Shown: one piece after another, positions 1-10,613 of the stretch
Position numbering within the stretch: position 1 is the stretch's first letter
Layout: the number at the start of each line of letters is the position of its first letter
Assembly: GCF_013184075.1 (NCBI RefSeq)
Contig: NZ_JABEQQ010000002.1
Location: forward strand, 124,001-188,000
Source: Lentilactobacillus kribbianus
GTDB taxonomy: Bacteria; Bacillota; Bacilli; Lactobacillales; Lactobacillaceae
DNA: 64,000 nt
Direction of reading: 5' to 3'
The notes under the pieces: generated by a model
Databases searched by the model: none
Told to the model about the DNA's origin: nothing
What the model saw: the letters and a program-made list of their open reading frames with translations, nothing else
Position numbers and translations under genes: made by a program

Positions 1-811
1 TTATCAGACCAGAGATCAGACTAGTGGAAAAAATGAAGCTATCACGGCAGTAGGTTCTACGGCACTTCAACCATTAGTTGAAGCAGCAGCAGAGCAGTAT
101 ACTAATCATCATCCCAACGCCACTATTAATGTTCAAGGTGGTGGTTCCGGCACTGGCTTGAGTCAAATTGCTGACGGAGCTGTTCAAATGGGTAATTCTG
201 ATATTTTCGCACAAGAAAAAAGTGATATTAACTCAACCAAATTAGTTGATCACTTAATTGCAGTAGAAGGAATTGCTCCAGTGGTTAATAAAGACACTGG
301 CGTCAATAATTTATCTCAACAACAGTTAATAGCTATTTTTACCGGCAAAATCACTAACTGGCAACAAGTTGGTGGTAAAAATATTAAAATTACGTTGATT
401 AATCGGACAATGGGTAGTGGTACTAGAAATACATTTGAAAAATATGGCCTGAAGGGTAAAACCAGTGCCACCGCACAAGAGCAAGATTCTTCTGGAACGG
501 TTCGCCAAATTGTATCGACTACGCCAGGAGCAATTAGTTACTTGGCATTAGGTTACGTTAATGATTCTGTAAAGCCATTAAAGCTGGATCACGTAGCACC
601 AACCAAAACAAATATTCAGAATAATAGTTGGCCAATTTGGGCCTATGAACACGTTTATACTGATGGTCCAGCCACTGGATTAACAAAACAATTTATTACC
701 TACCTTAACAGTAAAGAAATTCAAACACATTTATTTGCCAAGATGGGTTACATTGATGTGGATTCGATGAAATATCAACGAAATTGGCAAGGCCAATTAA
801 GTAAGGAGTGA
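1..811 (+). CDS. pstS: Phosphate ABC transporter substrate-binding protein PstS (5' end cut off)
   Basis: Extracellular phosphate-binding lipoprotein that hands phosphate to the PstCA permease. The reading frame is open from base 2, so the gene starts left of the window and the signal peptide and lipobox are not visible. About 269 residues remain. Seen motifs are the first phosphate loop VGSTALQPL near the visible N-terminus, GGGSGTG shortly after, and the second loop TMGSGTRNTF, all typical of PstS. It is followed after 6 bases by pstC in a tight pst operon. A TTG at 158 could be taken for a start, but the upstream residues are clearly PstS sequence, so that is not the start. Confidence 0.95.
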   Translation, partial: YQTRDQTSGKNEAITAVGSTALQPLVEAAAEQYTNHHPNATINVQGGGSGTGLSQIADGAVQMGNSDIFAQEKSDINSTKLVDHLIAVEGIAPVVNKDTGVNNLSQQQLIAIFTGKITNWQQVGGKNIKITLINRTMGSGTRNTFEKYGLKGKTSATAQEQDSSGTVRQIVSTTPGAISYLALGYVNDSVKPLKLDHVAPTKTNIQNNSWPIWAYEHVYTDGPATGLTKQFITYLNSKEIQTHLFAKMGYIDVDSMKYQRNWQGQLSKE

Positions 812-817
812 TGACTG

Positions 818-1744
818 ATGGACAACAAATTAAAACAGCAGTTACATACCAAATCTAAAACAGCTAAATATGAACAACGCGGGAAGTTGGCTAGTATCAT
901 GATGTTAGTTTTAATTATGGTAGTAGTTCTAGGCATCATTGGCTTTATTTTAATTAAAGGTACTAGTATGTTTTTTAATGACAAAATTAAAATCAGTGAT
1001 TTCTTATTTTCCACGTTTTGGAATCCCGGTGGAAAAACCCCGACCGGTAATCCAGCCGTTGGTGCCTTACCGATGATCGTGGGATCGTTTAGTGTAACTT
1101 TACTAGCAGCGTTAGTAGCCACGCCTTTTGCGGTGGGAACAGCCATTTATATGACGGAACTATCATCTAAACGCGGAGCTGGAGTACTGCAAGTAGTTAC
1201 CGAATTACTAGTCGGAATTCCATCGGTGGTTTATGGATTTATCGGCTTAACGGTGGTCGTACCGGCCGTCAGACACTTGTTTGGAGGTAGTGGCTTTGGC
1301 ATTTTAGCAGGGACCATTGTTTTATTCGTAATGATTTTACCGACCATTGTTTCTATGACAGTGGATGCATTAAAATCAGTCCCTAATCATTATCGTCAAG
1401 CCTCGCTAGCTTTGGGAGCAACTCAATGGCAAACTATTTGGAAAGTAGTACTGCGTTCAGCCTCCCCAGGGATACTAACGGCAGTGGTATTTGGAATGGC
1501 AAGAGCCTTTGGTGAGGCACTAGCTGTTCAAATGGTGATCGGAAATGCCGCATTGATGCCGCATAACTTGGTATCACCATCAGCAACATTGACCTCGGTT
1601 TTAACTGCTGGAATGGGAAATACGGTCATGGGCTCCCTACAAAATAACGCATTATGGTCATTAGCCTTACTCTTGCTCTTGATGTCATTATTCTTTAATT
1701 TATTAATCCATCTGATTGGACGGAAAGGGGCGTTTAAGAAATGA
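818..1744 (+). CDS. pstC: Phosphate ABC transporter permease PstC
   Basis: Inner permease subunit of the phosphate importer, paired with PstA. The 308-residue protein has a polar N-terminus of about 25 residues and then about six hydrophobic segments. A canonical EAA-type coupling loop (RQASLALGATQWQTIW, about residues 192-207) contacts the PstB ATPase. Length fits the family. The ATG lies behind an AAGGAG site that overlaps the end of pstS, and the 3' end overlaps pstA by 4 bases, which implies translational coupling. Confidence 0.95.
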   Translation: MDNKLKQQLHTKSKTAKYEQRGKLASIMMLVLIMVVVLGIIGFILIKGTSMFFNDKIKISDFLFSTFWNPGGKTPTGNPAVGALPMIVGSFSVTLLAALVATPFAVGTAIYMTELSSKRGAGVLQVVTELLVGIPSVVYGFIGLTVVVPAVRHLFGGSGFGILAGTIVLFVMILPTIVSMTVDALKSVPNHYRQASLALGATQWQTIWKVVLRSASPGILTAVVFGMARAFGEALAVQMVIGNAALMPHNLVSPSATLTSVLTAGMGNTVMGSLQNNALWSLALLLLLMSLFFNLLIHLIGRKGAFKK

Positions 1745-2637
1745 TTGATAATCAACGTAAAAATAAAATCGCGTTAATGATGATTCACTTTATTACTTTA
1801 GTAGTAGTTTTGATCTTAGCGTTATTGCTAATTGATATCTTTTCCAGGGGATTACCATACGTTAATTGGCATTTTCTTACTGGCGCTTCCAAACCCTTTC
1901 AAGCTGGTGGGGGGATTGGGATGCAATTATTTAACTCCTTTTATCTCTTAATTCTTACGATGATTATTTCTTTTCCGATTGCTCTAGGTGCGGCTATTTA
2001 CTTAAACCAATACGCTAAACAAAATTGGGTAACTAGTGTTTTAAGAACTAGTATCGAAATCCTTAGTTCATTACCTTCAGTAGTGGTAGGTTTATTCGGT
2101 TTCTTGCTTTTTGTGATTCAATTTGGTTATGGATTTTCCATTATCTCCGGGGCCTTAACGTTAACCGTGTTCAACTTACCGTTATTAACTCGTAGTATTG
2201 AAGATTCGTTAGCTGGTGTAGATAAGGCCCAACTTCAAGGTGGCTTAGGACTTGGTTTATCTAAATTTGAAACGATTATCCATATTGTGGTACCAGCCGC
2301 TTTACCTAATATTATCAGTGGGGTGATTCTCTCTGCGGGCCGTATTTTTGGTGAAGCAGCCGCATTAATTTATACTGCAGGTCAAAGTGCTCCTCAACTG
2401 GACTTTACTGATTGGAATCCGTTTAATGCAGCTAGTCCACTCAATCCGATGCGACCAGCTGAAACGTTGGCTGTGCATATTTGGAAAATTAATTCGGAAG
2501 GGATTATGCCTGATGTAACCCAACAATCAGCAGGTGCCGCTGCAGTACTACTATTAGCCATCTTGTTATTTAATTTCTTAGCTCGTTTTATTGGCCGTCG
2601 TTTATTTATGAAGATGACTTCGGCTAAGGCCAAATAG
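1741..2637 (+). CDS. pstA: Phosphate ABC transporter permease PstA
   Basis: Second membrane subunit of the Pst importer. The 298 residues hold about six membrane segments, beginning with a strongly hydrophobic helix at residues 12-30. The EAA-type loop (GGLGLGLSKFETI) sits about two thirds along, followed by the conserved FGEAAALIYTAG stretch of PstA. The start ATGA overlaps the pstC stop. pstB follows 9 bases downstream behind a TAGGAGGAT ribosome binding site. Confidence 0.94.
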   Translation: MIDNQRKNKIALMMIHFITLVVVLILALLLIDIFSRGLPYVNWHFLTGASKPFQAGGGIGMQLFNSFYLLILTMIISFPIALGAAIYLNQYAKQNWVTSVLRTSIEILSSLPSVVVGLFGFLLFVIQFGYGFSIISGALTLTVFNLPLLTRSIEDSLAGVDKAQLQGGLGLGLSKFETIIHIVVPAALPNIISGVILSAGRIFGEAAALIYTAGQSAPQLDFTDWNPFNAASPLNPMRPAETLAVHIWKINSEGIMPDVTQQSAGAAAVLLLAILLFNFLARFIGRRLFMKMTSAKAK

Positions 2638-2646
2638 GAGGATAAG

Positions 2647-3450
2647 ATGAAAAACATTAATACTGATGAACAATATTTTTATCCATTTGAAGCCAACGAA
2701 CCCATGGCTATAGCTACTGAAGCTTTAAATGTTTATTACCATGATGAATATCACGCAATTAATGATACTTCACTTCAGTTCAAGCAAAATCAAATTACAG
2801 CCTTAATTGGAGCCTCTGGGTCAGGAAAATCGACATATTTGCGATCATTGAATCGTATGAACGACGAAGTAGCCAAAGTAACGGGAACGATTGATTATCA
2901 TGGGGTTGATATCAATCAACCAGATATTGATGTTTATGAAGTTCGCCGGCGCATTGGTATGGTGTTTCAACAACCCAATCCGTTTGCTAAATCTATTTAT
3001 GACAATATTACTTTTGCGTTAAAGCGTCGTGGTATTACCAAGAAAGCAGCATTAGATGAAATTGTAGAAACATCGTTAAAGCAAGCAGCTGTTTGGGATC
3101 AGTTAAAAGATAAACTACATCAAAGTGCGCTAGCCTTATCGGGAGGACAACAACAACGTCTTTGTATTGCACGAGCTTTAGCAGTTAAACCCGAAATTCT
3201 GTTAATGGATGAACCTACTAGTGCTTTGGATCCAGTTTCAACGGCGCAATTAGAGCAAACAATGAAACAATTAAGAGAACAATATACCATCATTATTGTG
3301 ACTCACAATATGCAACAAGCAGCTCGAGTTAGTGACTACACAGTTTTCTTTAATGCCGGTCAGGTAGTAGAATACAACAAGACTAATAAGATATTTACTA
3401 GACCTAAGATACAACTAACGGACGATTATTTATCCGGCAATTTTGGTTAG
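2647..3450 (+). CDS. pstB1: Phosphate ABC transporter ATPase PstB (first copy)
   Basis: ATPase that drives the Pst importer. The 267 residues show Walker [10 protein letters not shown] at 55-63, the ABC signature LSGGQQQR, Walker B ILLMDEP and the switch histidine in VTHNMQQA. The first about 20 residues are an acidic, aromatic extension not found in the second copy. It is followed 12 bases later by a second pstB. Paired pstB genes are common in lactobacilli; which one works under which condition cannot be read from sequence. Confidence 0.95.
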   Translation: MKNINTDEQYFYPFEANEPMAIATEALNVYYHDEYHAINDTSLQFKQNQITALIGASGSGKSTYLRSLNRMNDEVAKVTGTIDYHGVDINQPDIDVYEVRRRIGMVFQQPNPFAKSIYDNITFALKRRGITKKAALDEIVETSLKQAAVWDQLKDKLHQSALALSGGQQQRLCIARALAVKPEILLMDEPTSALDPVSTAQLEQTMKQLREQYTIIIVTHNMQQAARVSDYTVFFNAGQVVEYNKTNKIFTRPKIQLTDDYLSGNFG

Positions 3451-3462
3451 GAGGGTCAACGG

Positions 3463-4221
3463 ATGGCAGAAGTGATCATTGAATCAAAACAACTTGATTT
3501 ATTTTATGGTTATTTTCAAGCATTAAAAAAAATCAATCTACAGTTTGAAACTAATCAAATTGCAGCGTTAATCGGACCATCTGGTTGTGGTAAATCAACC
3601 TTTTTACGCTGCTTGAATCGAATGAACGACTTAGTGGATGGCGTCAAAATAGATGGCGAAGTTCTTTACGAAAAACAAGATATCTATGCTCCTAACACCA
3701 ATTTAGTGGAATTAAGAAAGCAAATTGGTATGGTTTTTCAACAACCTAATCCATTTCCGTTTTCAGTGTATGATAACGTCGCCTTTGGACTGCGGTTAGC
3801 CGGCGTAAAAGATAAAAAGCTATTGGATGAAAAGGTAGAAAAAAGCTTACGACAAGCAGCCGTTTGGGAAGAAGTAAAAGATAAATTGCATACTAATGCA
3901 TTATCATTTTCAGGTGGACAGCAACAGCGAATTTGTATCGCGCGGGTTTTAGCTGTCTCACCCAAAATCATTTTACTGGATGAACCTACTAGTGCCTTAG
4001 ATCCAATATCTAGTGCCAAAATCGAAGAGACATTAATTAATCTGAAAAAAGAATATACCATTATTATGGTGACTCATAATTTAGCGCAAGCTTCTCGTAT
4101 TTCTGATAAAACCGTTTTCTTTATGGATGGTCAAGTAGTAGAAGCTGCGGCTACGAAGAAAATGTTTTTAAATCCCGAAAAGACAGCTACTGCTGATTAT
4201 TTGGCTGGTAAATTTGGTTAG
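3463..4221 (+). CDS. pstB2: Phosphate ABC transporter ATPase PstB (second copy)
   Basis: Second PstB ATPase, 252 residues. Walker [10 protein letters not shown] lies at 38-46, with signature FSGGQQQR, Walker B IILLDEP and the switch in VTHNLAQA. The signature begins with F rather than the L of the first copy, still within family variation. The [14 protein letters not shown]-like region is intact, seen here as [11 protein letters not shown]. It ends about 10 bases before phoU and shares the operon. Confidence 0.95.
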   Translation: MAEVIIESKQLDLFYGYFQALKKINLQFETNQIAALIGPSGCGKSTFLRCLNRMNDLVDGVKIDGEVLYEKQDIYAPNTNLVELRKQIGMVFQQPNPFPFSVYDNVAFGLRLAGVKDKKLLDEKVEKSLRQAAVWEEVKDKLHTNALSFSGGQQQRICIARVLAVSPKIILLDEPTSALDPISSAKIEETLINLKKEYTIIMVTHNLAQASRISDKTVFFMDGQVVEAAATKKMFLNPEKTATADYLAGKFG

Positions 4222-4231
4222 GAGGAAAACC

Positions 4232-4891
4232 ATGACAATTTTAGAACAGAAAGTAACTACGTTAACCTCACAATTTGCTGAGATGGGGGCCCTAGCTATC
4301 GAAGCAACAATGAATGCAGGCCGTTCATTTGTTAATCATGATGTAGAATTAGCCAATCGAGTTATTGTTAATGATACTCAAATTAATGAATTACAATTGA
4401 AACTAGAAAAACAATCATTTGAAATTATGGCATTGTATCAACCCGTTGCTACCGATTTACGACAAGTGGTAGGGGTATTAAAGGCCGTTACCGACGTTGA
4501 AAGAATTGGTGATCATGCCAGAAATATTGCCCACCGCACCATTAAATTTGCGCAATTACAGCGAATTCCAGAAATTGAGCGTAATATTTGGCAAATGGTA
4601 GAAGAAGTAAGTGCAGAATTACGTATCGCAATGGATGCATATAATCAAGCTGACTTAAGCCAAGCTCGCACCATTCCTACTACTTATAATGGTCCTATTA
4701 ATGATTTATATAATGAAATTGCCAGTGCTAGTTATCAAGCCGTGGCAGATGATCCAACCCTTATTAATACGAGTATCGGTTATTTAAAAATTGCTCAAGA
4801 CCTTGGTAGAATTAGTGATTATGGGATTAATATTGCTGAGTGGAGTATTTACCTAGCTACTGGTAAATTAATTGAATTAGATAACTACTAA
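4232..4891 (+). CDS. phoU: Phosphate transport regulator PhoU
   Basis: Negative regulator that links Pst transporter state to phosphate signalling. At 219 residues it is the usual length, and it carries two PhoU three-helix repeats, each with the metal-binding E/DxxxD-type signature (VERIGDHARNIAH about residue 90 and LGRISDYGINIAEW near the C-terminus). The longer frame begins at 4214, but the AGGAGG site at 4220-4225 is well placed only for the ATG at 4232, so that start is chosen. It is the last gene of the pst operon and a terminator follows. Confidence 0.94.
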   Translation: MTILEQKVTTLTSQFAEMGALAIEATMNAGRSFVNHDVELANRVIVNDTQINELQLKLEKQSFEIMALYQPVATDLRQVVGVLKAVTDVERIGDHARNIAHRTIKFAQLQRIPEIERNIWQMVEEVSAELRIAMDAYNQADLSQARTIPTTYNGPINDLYNEIASASYQAVADDPTLINTSIGYLKIAQDLGRISDYGINIAEWSIYLATGKLIELDNY

Positions 4892-4917
4892 ACAGAACCT
4901 TAAAAAAACGCTTAATT

Positions 4918-4949
4918 AGTACTGTATACTTGATTACAGTACTTTTTTT
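4918..4949 (+). terminator. Terminator of the pst-phoU operon
   Basis: Arms AGTACTGTA and TACAGTACT pair perfectly (9 bp) around an 8-base loop and are followed by seven T residues. It lies 27 bases after the phoU stop and ends the operon. Confidence 0.88.
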
Positions 4950-4988
4950 GGATAATCTTAGAGTAGTTAAAGATCGGAGGAGTTCTCA

Positions 4989-5306
4989 ATGAAAACAAAA
5001 TATAAATTCACCCGTTCACGCTCTAACTATGTGTTAGCAGGCGTTTTAGGAGGAATTTCAGAACAGTTAGGTTGGAATGCTAATTTAGTTCGCTTATTAT
5101 TTATTGTTATTTGTTTAACTCCTGGGATTGGTTGGTTGGCATTGATTGCCTATATTGTTTTAGCGATTGTGCTTCCAGAAGGTGCAGATAAAGGCAATAA
5201 TCAAGGTTCGCCTAACTTTAATTCTGTTTTTAATAATTCACCTAAAACTAATCAATCCAAGGATCGAAAAATTATTCACGGTGAGGAACACGATGTGAAG
5301 AAATGA
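4989..5306 (+). CDS. PspC domain protein
   Basis: Small membrane protein of 105 residues with one PspC domain: a basic start (KFTRSRSNYVLAGVLGG), then a helix pair with the typical RLLFIVICLTPGIGWLALIAYIVLAIVLP membrane stretch, shown here only by position (about residues 38-62), then a polar, Asn/Lys-rich tail. PspC proteins respond to envelope stress. The GGAGG site 7 bases before ATG supports the start. It is followed by a YvlD-type membrane protein, a pairing that commonly precedes hprK in Firmicutes. Confidence 0.85.
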   Translation: MKTKYKFTRSRSNYVLAGVLGGISEQLGWNANLVRLLFIVICLTPGIGWLALIAYIVLAIVLPEGADKGNNQGSPNFNSVFNNSPKTNQSKDRKIIHGEEHDVKK

Positions 5307-5315
5307 GGAATTTAA

Positions 5316-5663
5316 TTGAAATTTTTAACTACCATTATTGGTAATGCCATTATTTTTATTGCAATAGCCGGTTTCTTTCCGACTGCCTTTTATGTTTCTA
5401 GCATTTGGGTAGCGGTTGGGGCTGCTTTAGTATTGGCCATTTTAAACGTATTAGTAAAGCCGGTGATTAAACTGCTATCGTTACCAATTAATATTTTGAC
5501 GTTAGGGTTGTTTAGTTTAGTCATTAATGGTTTTATGCTGGAGTTAACGTCCTTTTTTGTAGGATCCGGATTTTCATTTTCGTCTTTTGGGGTGGCTATG
5601 TTAGTAGCAATTGCAATGTCAATTATTGATATTGTGATTAATATGGCTGGTACCAAGGACTAA
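5316..5663 (+). CDS. Phage holin family 4 / YvlD-type membrane protein
   Basis: 115-residue integral membrane protein with four hydrophobic segments and the conserved NVLVKPVIKLLSLPINILTLG motif region of the YvlD family (around residues 45-65). Despite the phage holin family name this is a chromosomal envelope protein. Start is TTG at 5316 behind GAGGAA. It follows the PspC gene by 9 bases, so the two are probably one operon; a role in envelope stress is inferred from the pairing only. Confidence 0.82.
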   Translation: MKFLTTIIGNAIIFIAIAGFFPTAFYVSSIWVAVGAALVLAILNVLVKPVIKLLSLPINILTLGLFSLVINGFMLELTSFFVGSGFSFSSFGVAMLVAIAMSIIDIVINMAGTKD

Positions 5664-5719
5664 AAGTAGGAAAAGTGATAAAATTGGAAAGAATTTAAGC
5701 ATCATGAGGAGGTTTTTTT

Positions 5720-6751
5720 GTGGCAGATAGTGTCAGCGTATACGACCTTGTAAAAAACTCGCGCTTAACCGTGTATTATGGAGAGGAATATCTGAAAGAA
5801 CGTAAAATTTCAACTAGTGATATTTCACGTCCCGGCTTGGAATTAACGGGATTCTTTAACTACTATCCGGCTAAACGGGTGCAATTATTAGGAATTACCG
5901 AAATTTCATATGCTAAAAAGTTAGAACACGAACAGTTATTGACTTACATGCGAGAGATGTGTCAACCAGAAACCCCCGCATTTGTTATTTCTACGCAATT
6001 AGATCCGCCAGAAGAGTTAATCGAAGCGGCTAGTGAAGCCCATATTCCAGTATTGAGTACTAAATTAACTACTTCACGAGTATTATCTAATATGACCAAT
6101 TATTTAGATGATGAATTGGCAGAAAGAAAATCACTCCATGGTGTGCTAGTTGATGTTTATGGTCTTGGGATTTTAATTACTGGTGACAGTGGTATTGGTA
6201 AAAGTGAAACCGCATTGGAATTGGTTAAACGAGGCCATCGTTTAATTGCTGATGATCGGGTTGAAGTTTACCAACAAGATGAGCAAACCTTGATGGGAAC
6301 AGCCCCAACTATTTTGCAACATTTATTAGAAATTCGCGGTATTGGTATCATTGATGTTATGACCTTATTTGGTACCGGGGCGGTACGTAGCCGGACCAAG
6401 GTGTCCTTTATTATTCATTTAGCTAATTATTCTAAAGAAGAAGCTTATGATCGTTTGGGCAATGATACCGAAAATGTTTCTATTTTTGATGTTCAGGTAC
6501 CTAAAATTACAATTCCGGTTAAAACTGGTCGGAATCTGGCTATTATTATTGAAGCGGCAGCAATGAATTTCCGTGCCAAATCAATGGGGTATGACGCAAC
6601 GGAAACCTTTGATCGTAATTTGAACAAGTTAATCCAAAAAAATGGTCAAGAAGATACTAATGAACTGAAACATGATGTTGAAATTACTAAGGACAACGAA
6701 GCAGCCCTTAAAAACGATCATGATGAAAAAACTAAGGGGGCCAAAGAGTGA
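5720..6751 (+). CDS. hprK: HPr kinase/phosphorylase
   Basis: Bifunctional enzyme that phosphorylates HPr on Ser46 and removes the phosphate. P-Ser-HPr is the co-activator of CcpA, so this gene controls the cre sites seen elsewhere in the window. Walker A GDSGIGKS lies at 155-162 and the family signature [10 protein letters not shown] near 204-213. At 343 residues it is about 30 longer than many homologues; the extra is a charged tail rich in Lys, Asp and Glu after about residue 310. Start is GTG behind GAGGAGG. The 3' end overlaps lgt by 4 bases. Confidence 0.95.
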   Translation: MADSVSVYDLVKNSRLTVYYGEEYLKERKISTSDISRPGLELTGFFNYYPAKRVQLLGITEISYAKKLEHEQLLTYMREMCQPETPAFVISTQLDPPEELIEAASEAHIPVLSTKLTTSRVLSNMTNYLDDELAERKSLHGVLVDVYGLGILITGDSGIGKSETALELVKRGHRLIADDRVEVYQQDEQTLMGTAPTILQHLLEIRGIGIIDVMTLFGTGAVRSRTKVSFIIHLANYSKEEAYDRLGNDTENVSIFDVQVPKITIPVKTGRNLAIIIEAAAMNFRAKSMGYDATETFDRNLNKLIQKNGQEDTNELKHDVEITKDNEAALKNDHDEKTKGAKE

Positions 6752-7590
6752 TCATGCAATTAGCACTTAACCCCATTGCTTTTAATTTGGGACCAATTCC
6801 GCTTCATTGGTATGGTATTATTATTGCTAGTGGTGTTTTATTAGCTACCATATTGGCTACTCGTGAAGGCCAACGTCGAGGAATTAATCCAGATAATATT
6901 TATGATATGATTTTATGGGCATTGCCAGCGGCATTGATCTGCGCTAGAGCATATTATGTAATTTTTGAATGGGGCTATTATTCTAAACATTTAGATGAAA
7001 TTGTTCGTATTTGGGACGGTGGAATTGCTATTTATGGTTCCTTAATTGGGGCGATGATTATGGTGATTTGGTATTGTCGTTCTCATTTTATTTCAGTTTG
7101 GTTGATGTTAGATGTAGCAGCGCCAACGGTTATTTTAGGTCAGGCTATTGGTCGCTGGGGTAACTTTATGAACCAAGAAGCCTTTGGTCAGGTTACCAAT
7201 CTAGCTTTTTTACAAAGTTTACATTTGCCCAATTGGATTATTAATCAGATGCATGTTAACGGACTATACCGTCAACCAACCTTTTTGTATGAATCGGTTT
7301 GGAGTATGTTAGGCTTTTTGGTACTGATGACACTTCGTCATAATCCCAAATTATTTAAACAAGGTGAAATCTTTTTGAGTTACGTGATGTGGTATTCTTT
7401 TGGTCGTTTCTTTGTCGAAGGAATGCGTACAGATAGCTTAATGATTGGTAGTTTGCGAGTTTCTCAAGGACTATCTATCTTATTATTTACCGGAGCATTA
7501 GCAATTTTCATTTACCGGCGACTTCACGATCAAAATCCATGGTACCTTGATGGTCGCAACGTTAACGATAACAAGGAGAAAACGATATGA
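6748..7590 (+). CDS. lgt: Prolipoprotein diacylglyceryl transferase
   Basis: Membrane enzyme that adds diacylglycerol to the lipobox cysteine of prolipoproteins, such as PstS and the lipoprotein at 56.4 kb. About seven membrane helices are visible. The Lgt signature [13 protein letters not shown] lies near residues 134-146, and HWYG is at the N-terminus. Start is GTG at 6748 overlapping the hprK stop; an ATG at 6754 is an alternative. The 3' end overlaps gpsA by 4 bases. Confidence 0.95.
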   Translation: MIMQLALNPIAFNLGPIPLHWYGIIIASGVLLATILATREGQRRGINPDNIYDMILWALPAALICARAYYVIFEWGYYSKHLDEIVRIWDGGIAIYGSLIGAMIMVIWYCRSHFISVWLMLDVAAPTVILGQAIGRWGNFMNQEAFGQVTNLAFLQSLHLPNWIINQMHVNGLYRQPTFLYESVWSMLGFLVLMTLRHNPKLFKQGEIFLSYVMWYSFGRFFVEGMRTDSLMIGSLRVSQGLSILLFTGALAIFIYRRLHDQNPWYLDGRNVNDNKEKTI

Positions 7591-8603
7591 CAGATAAAGT
7601 TGCAGTTTTAGGGGCTGGCTCTTGGGGCAGCATTTTAGCAAGTGTCTTAGATGAAAACGGCTCAGAAGTTCGGCTATGGTCATACAATGAGAAGCAAGTT
7701 CAAGAATTTAATGAAGAACATACAAATAAAAAATATATTAAAGATTTTACCTTTTCGGATAGCATCGTTGCTTATAATAATTTAGATGAGGCTATCGATG
7801 GCGCTGATGATATTTTATTTGTAGTGCCTACTCAAGTCACTCGGGGAGTGGCACACCAAGTCGGTGAATTTTTAAAGAAACATCAACAAAAACCGATTAT
7901 TATTCATGCTTCTAAAGGAATTGAGGCCAACACGTATGAACGTTTGTCACAAGTGTTAGCTGAAGAAATTGCACCAGAAAATCGGCAAGCCATTGCAGTA
8001 TTATCTGGTCCAAGTCAAGCTGAAGATGTCGCTCGTAAAGATATTACCTTAGTAACTGTTGCCAGTGAAGATCAAGAGGCAGCAGAACACGTACAACAAC
8101 TATTTATGAACCATTACTTCCGGGTTTACACTAATTCGGATGTGATTGGAGTCGAAATTGGCGCTGCCTTAAAAAATATTGTAGCCTTAGGTGCCGGCGC
8201 TCTTCATGGCCTGGGCTATGGTGATAATGCTAAAGCCGCTTTATTAACGCGAGGATTAGCTGAAATTTCACGTCTAGGGACATCATTTGGCGCCAATCCG
8301 TTAACCTTTATCGGCTTGTCTGGAGTTGGTGATATTATTGTCACAGGAACTAGTACTGATTCTAGAAACTGGCGGGCTGGTAATGCATTAGGTGAAGGTC
8401 ATTCTCTTGATGAAGTAGTTGATAATATGGGAATGGTAATTGAAGGAATTGCTACAACCAAGGCTGCATATGAATTGGCTCAACAACGAGGCGTAGAAAT
8501 GCCAATTGTGGCCGCAATTTACAAAGTATTATATGAAGGCTTAAACATTAGCGAAGCTATTGATGAAACAATGACTCGTGATGGTAAAGCTGAAATCGAA
8601 TAA
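7587..8603 (+). CDS. gpsA: Glycerol-3-phosphate dehydrogenase [NAD(P)+]
   Basis: Makes sn-glycerol 3-phosphate from DHAP for phospholipids and teichoic acids. The N-terminal Rossmann motif is [10 protein letters not shown] (about residues 9-18). The catalytic Lys region [15 protein letters not shown] and the [19 protein letters not shown] stretch (shown by residues about 250-268) are present. The 338-residue length is normal. ATGA overlap with lgt and an AAGGAG site support the start. Grouping with lgt fits a lipid-head supply operon. Confidence 0.95.
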   Translation: MTDKVAVLGAGSWGSILASVLDENGSEVRLWSYNEKQVQEFNEEHTNKKYIKDFTFSDSIVAYNNLDEAIDGADDILFVVPTQVTRGVAHQVGEFLKKHQQKPIIIHASKGIEANTYERLSQVLAEEIAPENRQAIAVLSGPSQAEDVARKDITLVTVASEDQEAAEHVQQLFMNHYFRVYTNSDVIGVEIGAALKNIVALGAGALHGLGYGDNAKAALLTRGLAEISRLGTSFGANPLTFIGLSGVGDIIVTGTSTDSRNWRAGNALGEGHSLDEVVDNMGMVIEGIATTKAAYELAQQRGVEMPIVAAIYKVLYEGLNISEAIDETMTRDGKAEIE

Positions 8604-8624
8604 AAATAGGGAGTTTTACAAACG

Positions 8625-9542
8625 ATGACTAAAAAAGTAACTAAAGCAATTATTCCGGCCGCTGGGTTGGGGACCCGTTTCTTACCAGAAACTAAAGCTT
8701 TGCCTAAAGAAATGCTACCAATCGTTGATACACCTACTATCCAATTTATCGTGGAAGAAGCTAAACAAGCGGGTATCAAAGATATTATTATCGTAATTGG
8801 TAAAGGTAAACGTTCTATTGAAGATCATTTTGATTCTAATCCGGAATTAGAAATGAATTTGGAAGAAAAGCATAAGGATAAGATGCTTGAATCAATTCGA
8901 AAGACCAATGATTTAAACATTTACTTCATTCGTCAATCACACCCACGTGGTTTAGGCGATGCCATTTATACTGCTCGGAGCTTCATTGGTAATGAACCCT
9001 TCGCTGTTTTATTAGGTGATGATGTCATGGAAGATAAGGTGCCGTTGACTAAGCAATTAATGGATAGCTTTGAAGAAACTGGAGCTTCGACATTAGCCGT
9101 GAAACGAGTACCGCATAAAGACATTTCTAAGTATGGAGTTATTGACCCTACTCATGAAGTTAAACCAGGGTTATTTAACGTTAAACAATTCGTAGAAAAG
9201 CCTAAGCCAGAAGATGCTCCTAGCGATTTGGCTATCATTGGTCGTTATTTATTAACTCCAGAAATATTTAGTATCTTGGAAGAGACCCAACCTGATGCTG
9301 GTGGTGAAATTCAATTAACGACAGCCATTGATACCTTAAATAAAACTCAACGGGTGTTTGCACATGAATTTAAGGGCAAACGTTATGATACTGGTAATAA
9401 GTTGAGCTGGTTAAAAACTAACGTTATTTTTGGACTACGCCACCCAGAAATTGCTACCGGACTACGTAGTTATATTAAGCAATTGGGAGCTGAATTATCG
9501 GCTGAAGATGAAGCTAACGATGCTGATAAGAAATCTAAGTAA
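8625..9542 (+). CDS. galU: UTP-glucose-1-phosphate uridylyltransferase
   Basis: Makes UDP-glucose for glycolipids, teichoic acid decoration, exopolysaccharide and the Leloir pathway. The nucleotidyltransferase start [20 protein letters not shown] lies at residues 9-28, followed by the VEEAKQAGI and GLGDAIYTA motifs. The 305-residue length is typical. It lies 21 bases after gpsA behind a TAGGGAG site. No clear terminator separates it from trxB; a short CAGAC/GTCTG stem at about 9582-9601 lacks a T-run. Confidence 0.95.
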   Translation: MTKKVTKAIIPAAGLGTRFLPETKALPKEMLPIVDTPTIQFIVEEAKQAGIKDIIIVIGKGKRSIEDHFDSNPELEMNLEEKHKDKMLESIRKTNDLNIYFIRQSHPRGLGDAIYTARSFIGNEPFAVLLGDDVMEDKVPLTKQLMDSFEETGASTLAVKRVPHKDISKYGVIDPTHEVKPGLFNVKQFVEKPKPEDAPSDLAIIGRYLLTPEIFSILEETQPDAGGEIQLTTAIDTLNKTQRVFAHEFKGKRYDTGNKLSWLKTNVIFGLRHPEIATGLRSYIKQLGAELSAEDEANDADKKSK

Positions 9543-9617
9543 AAAACTGGACAATTTTGATTATTAATAGTAAGCTATCTCCAGACGTTAAGAAAGTCTG
9601 TTAAGGAGGATCCTAAA

Positions 9618-10541
9618 ATGGCTAAAAGTTATGATGTAGTCGTTATTGGTGCAGGACCCGGTGGGATGACTGCCGCGCTGTACGCTTCACGGGCCAATTA
9701 TTCGGTGGCTATGATTGATCGCGGAATTTATGGTGGTCAAATGAATAACACCGCAGAAATTGAAAATTACCCGGGATTTAAATCAATCTTAGGACCAGAC
9801 CTAGCTAAAGCCATGTACAATAGCTCCACCAACTTTGGGGCAGAATACGTTTATGGTAGTGTAGAAGCTATTGAAGATTTGGGTGATACTAAGCTAGTTA
9901 AAACTGATAGCGAAGAAATTACGGCTAAAGTGGTCATTATTGCCACGGGTTCCGAATATAAAAAATTAGGAATTCCTGGTGAAGAAGAATATGGTGGCCG
10001 TGGGGTTTCTTACTGTGCTGTCTGTGATGGTGCATTCTTTAAAAATAAGGATGTAGTGGTAATTGGTGGCGGTGACTCAGCCATTGAAGAAGGAATTTAC
10101 CTTTCTCAAATTACTAACTCAGTGACGGTTATTCACCGTCGTGATCAATTACGAGCACAAAAAGTTTCACAAGATCGGGCTTTTGCTAATGATAAAATGA
10201 ACTTTGTATGGAACTCAAATGTTGTCGAAGTTTTGGGTGATGAAAACAAGGTTACTGGTGTTCGGGTCGTTAATAATCAAACTAACACGGAAAAAATCAT
10301 TGATGCTTCCGGTGTCTTCATTTATGTTGGTTTGTTACCAATGACCAAGTCGTTTGAAAACTTGGGTATTACCGATAAAGATGGCTGGATTGTAACCGAT
10401 GATCATATGGCTACTAGTATTCCAGGTATTTATGCTATTGGTGATGTTCGTAAAAAAGATTTGCGTCAAATTACCACCGCTATTGGTGATGGTGGTTTAG
10501 CCGGTCAAGAAGCTTTTAAATATATTGAAGCTCATAAATAA
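9618..10541 (+). CDS. trxB: Thioredoxin reductase
   Basis: FAD enzyme that moves electrons from NADPH to thioredoxin. The FAD motif GAGPGGMTAALYASRA is at residues 11-26, the redox-active CAVCDG at about 134-139, the NADPH motif GGGDSAIEE next, and the C-terminal GDVRKKDLRQITTAIGDG FAD site. The 307-residue length fits. GGAGG lies 8 bases before the ATG, and a strong terminator follows. Confidence 0.95.
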   Translation: MAKSYDVVVIGAGPGGMTAALYASRANYSVAMIDRGIYGGQMNNTAEIENYPGFKSILGPDLAKAMYNSSTNFGAEYVYGSVEAIEDLGDTKLVKTDSEEITAKVVIIATGSEYKKLGIPGEEEYGGRGVSYCAVCDGAFFKNKDVVVIGGGDSAIEEGIYLSQITNSVTVIHRRDQLRAQKVSQDRAFANDKMNFVWNSNVVEVLGDENKVTGVRVVNNQTNTEKIIDASGVFIYVGLLPMTKSFENLGITDKDGWIVTDDHMATSIPGIYAIGDVRKKDLRQITTAIGDGGLAGQEAFKYIEAHK

Positions 10542-10553
10542 ATTTGAATATAG

Positions 10554-10602
10554 TAGGTGAATTAAAGGAGGCTTTTGCCCGTTTAATTCACCTATTTTTT
10601 TA
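10554..10602 (+). terminator. Terminator after trxB
   Basis: Arms TAGGTGAATTAAA and TTTAATTCACCTA pair over 13 bp around a 15-base loop and are followed by about eight T residues. It isolates trxB from the SOS-controlled uvrBA operon. Confidence 0.9.
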
Positions 10603-10613
10603 AGCAGAAATTG

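Noticed and set aside
3463-4221. Second pstB as a recent duplication or unusual feature
   Set aside because: The two copies differ widely in sequence, and paired pstB genes are common in lactobacilli.
4918-4949. Pho-type or riboswitch element after phoU
   Set aside because: It is a plain intrinsic terminator and pspC has no matching aptamer-like leader.
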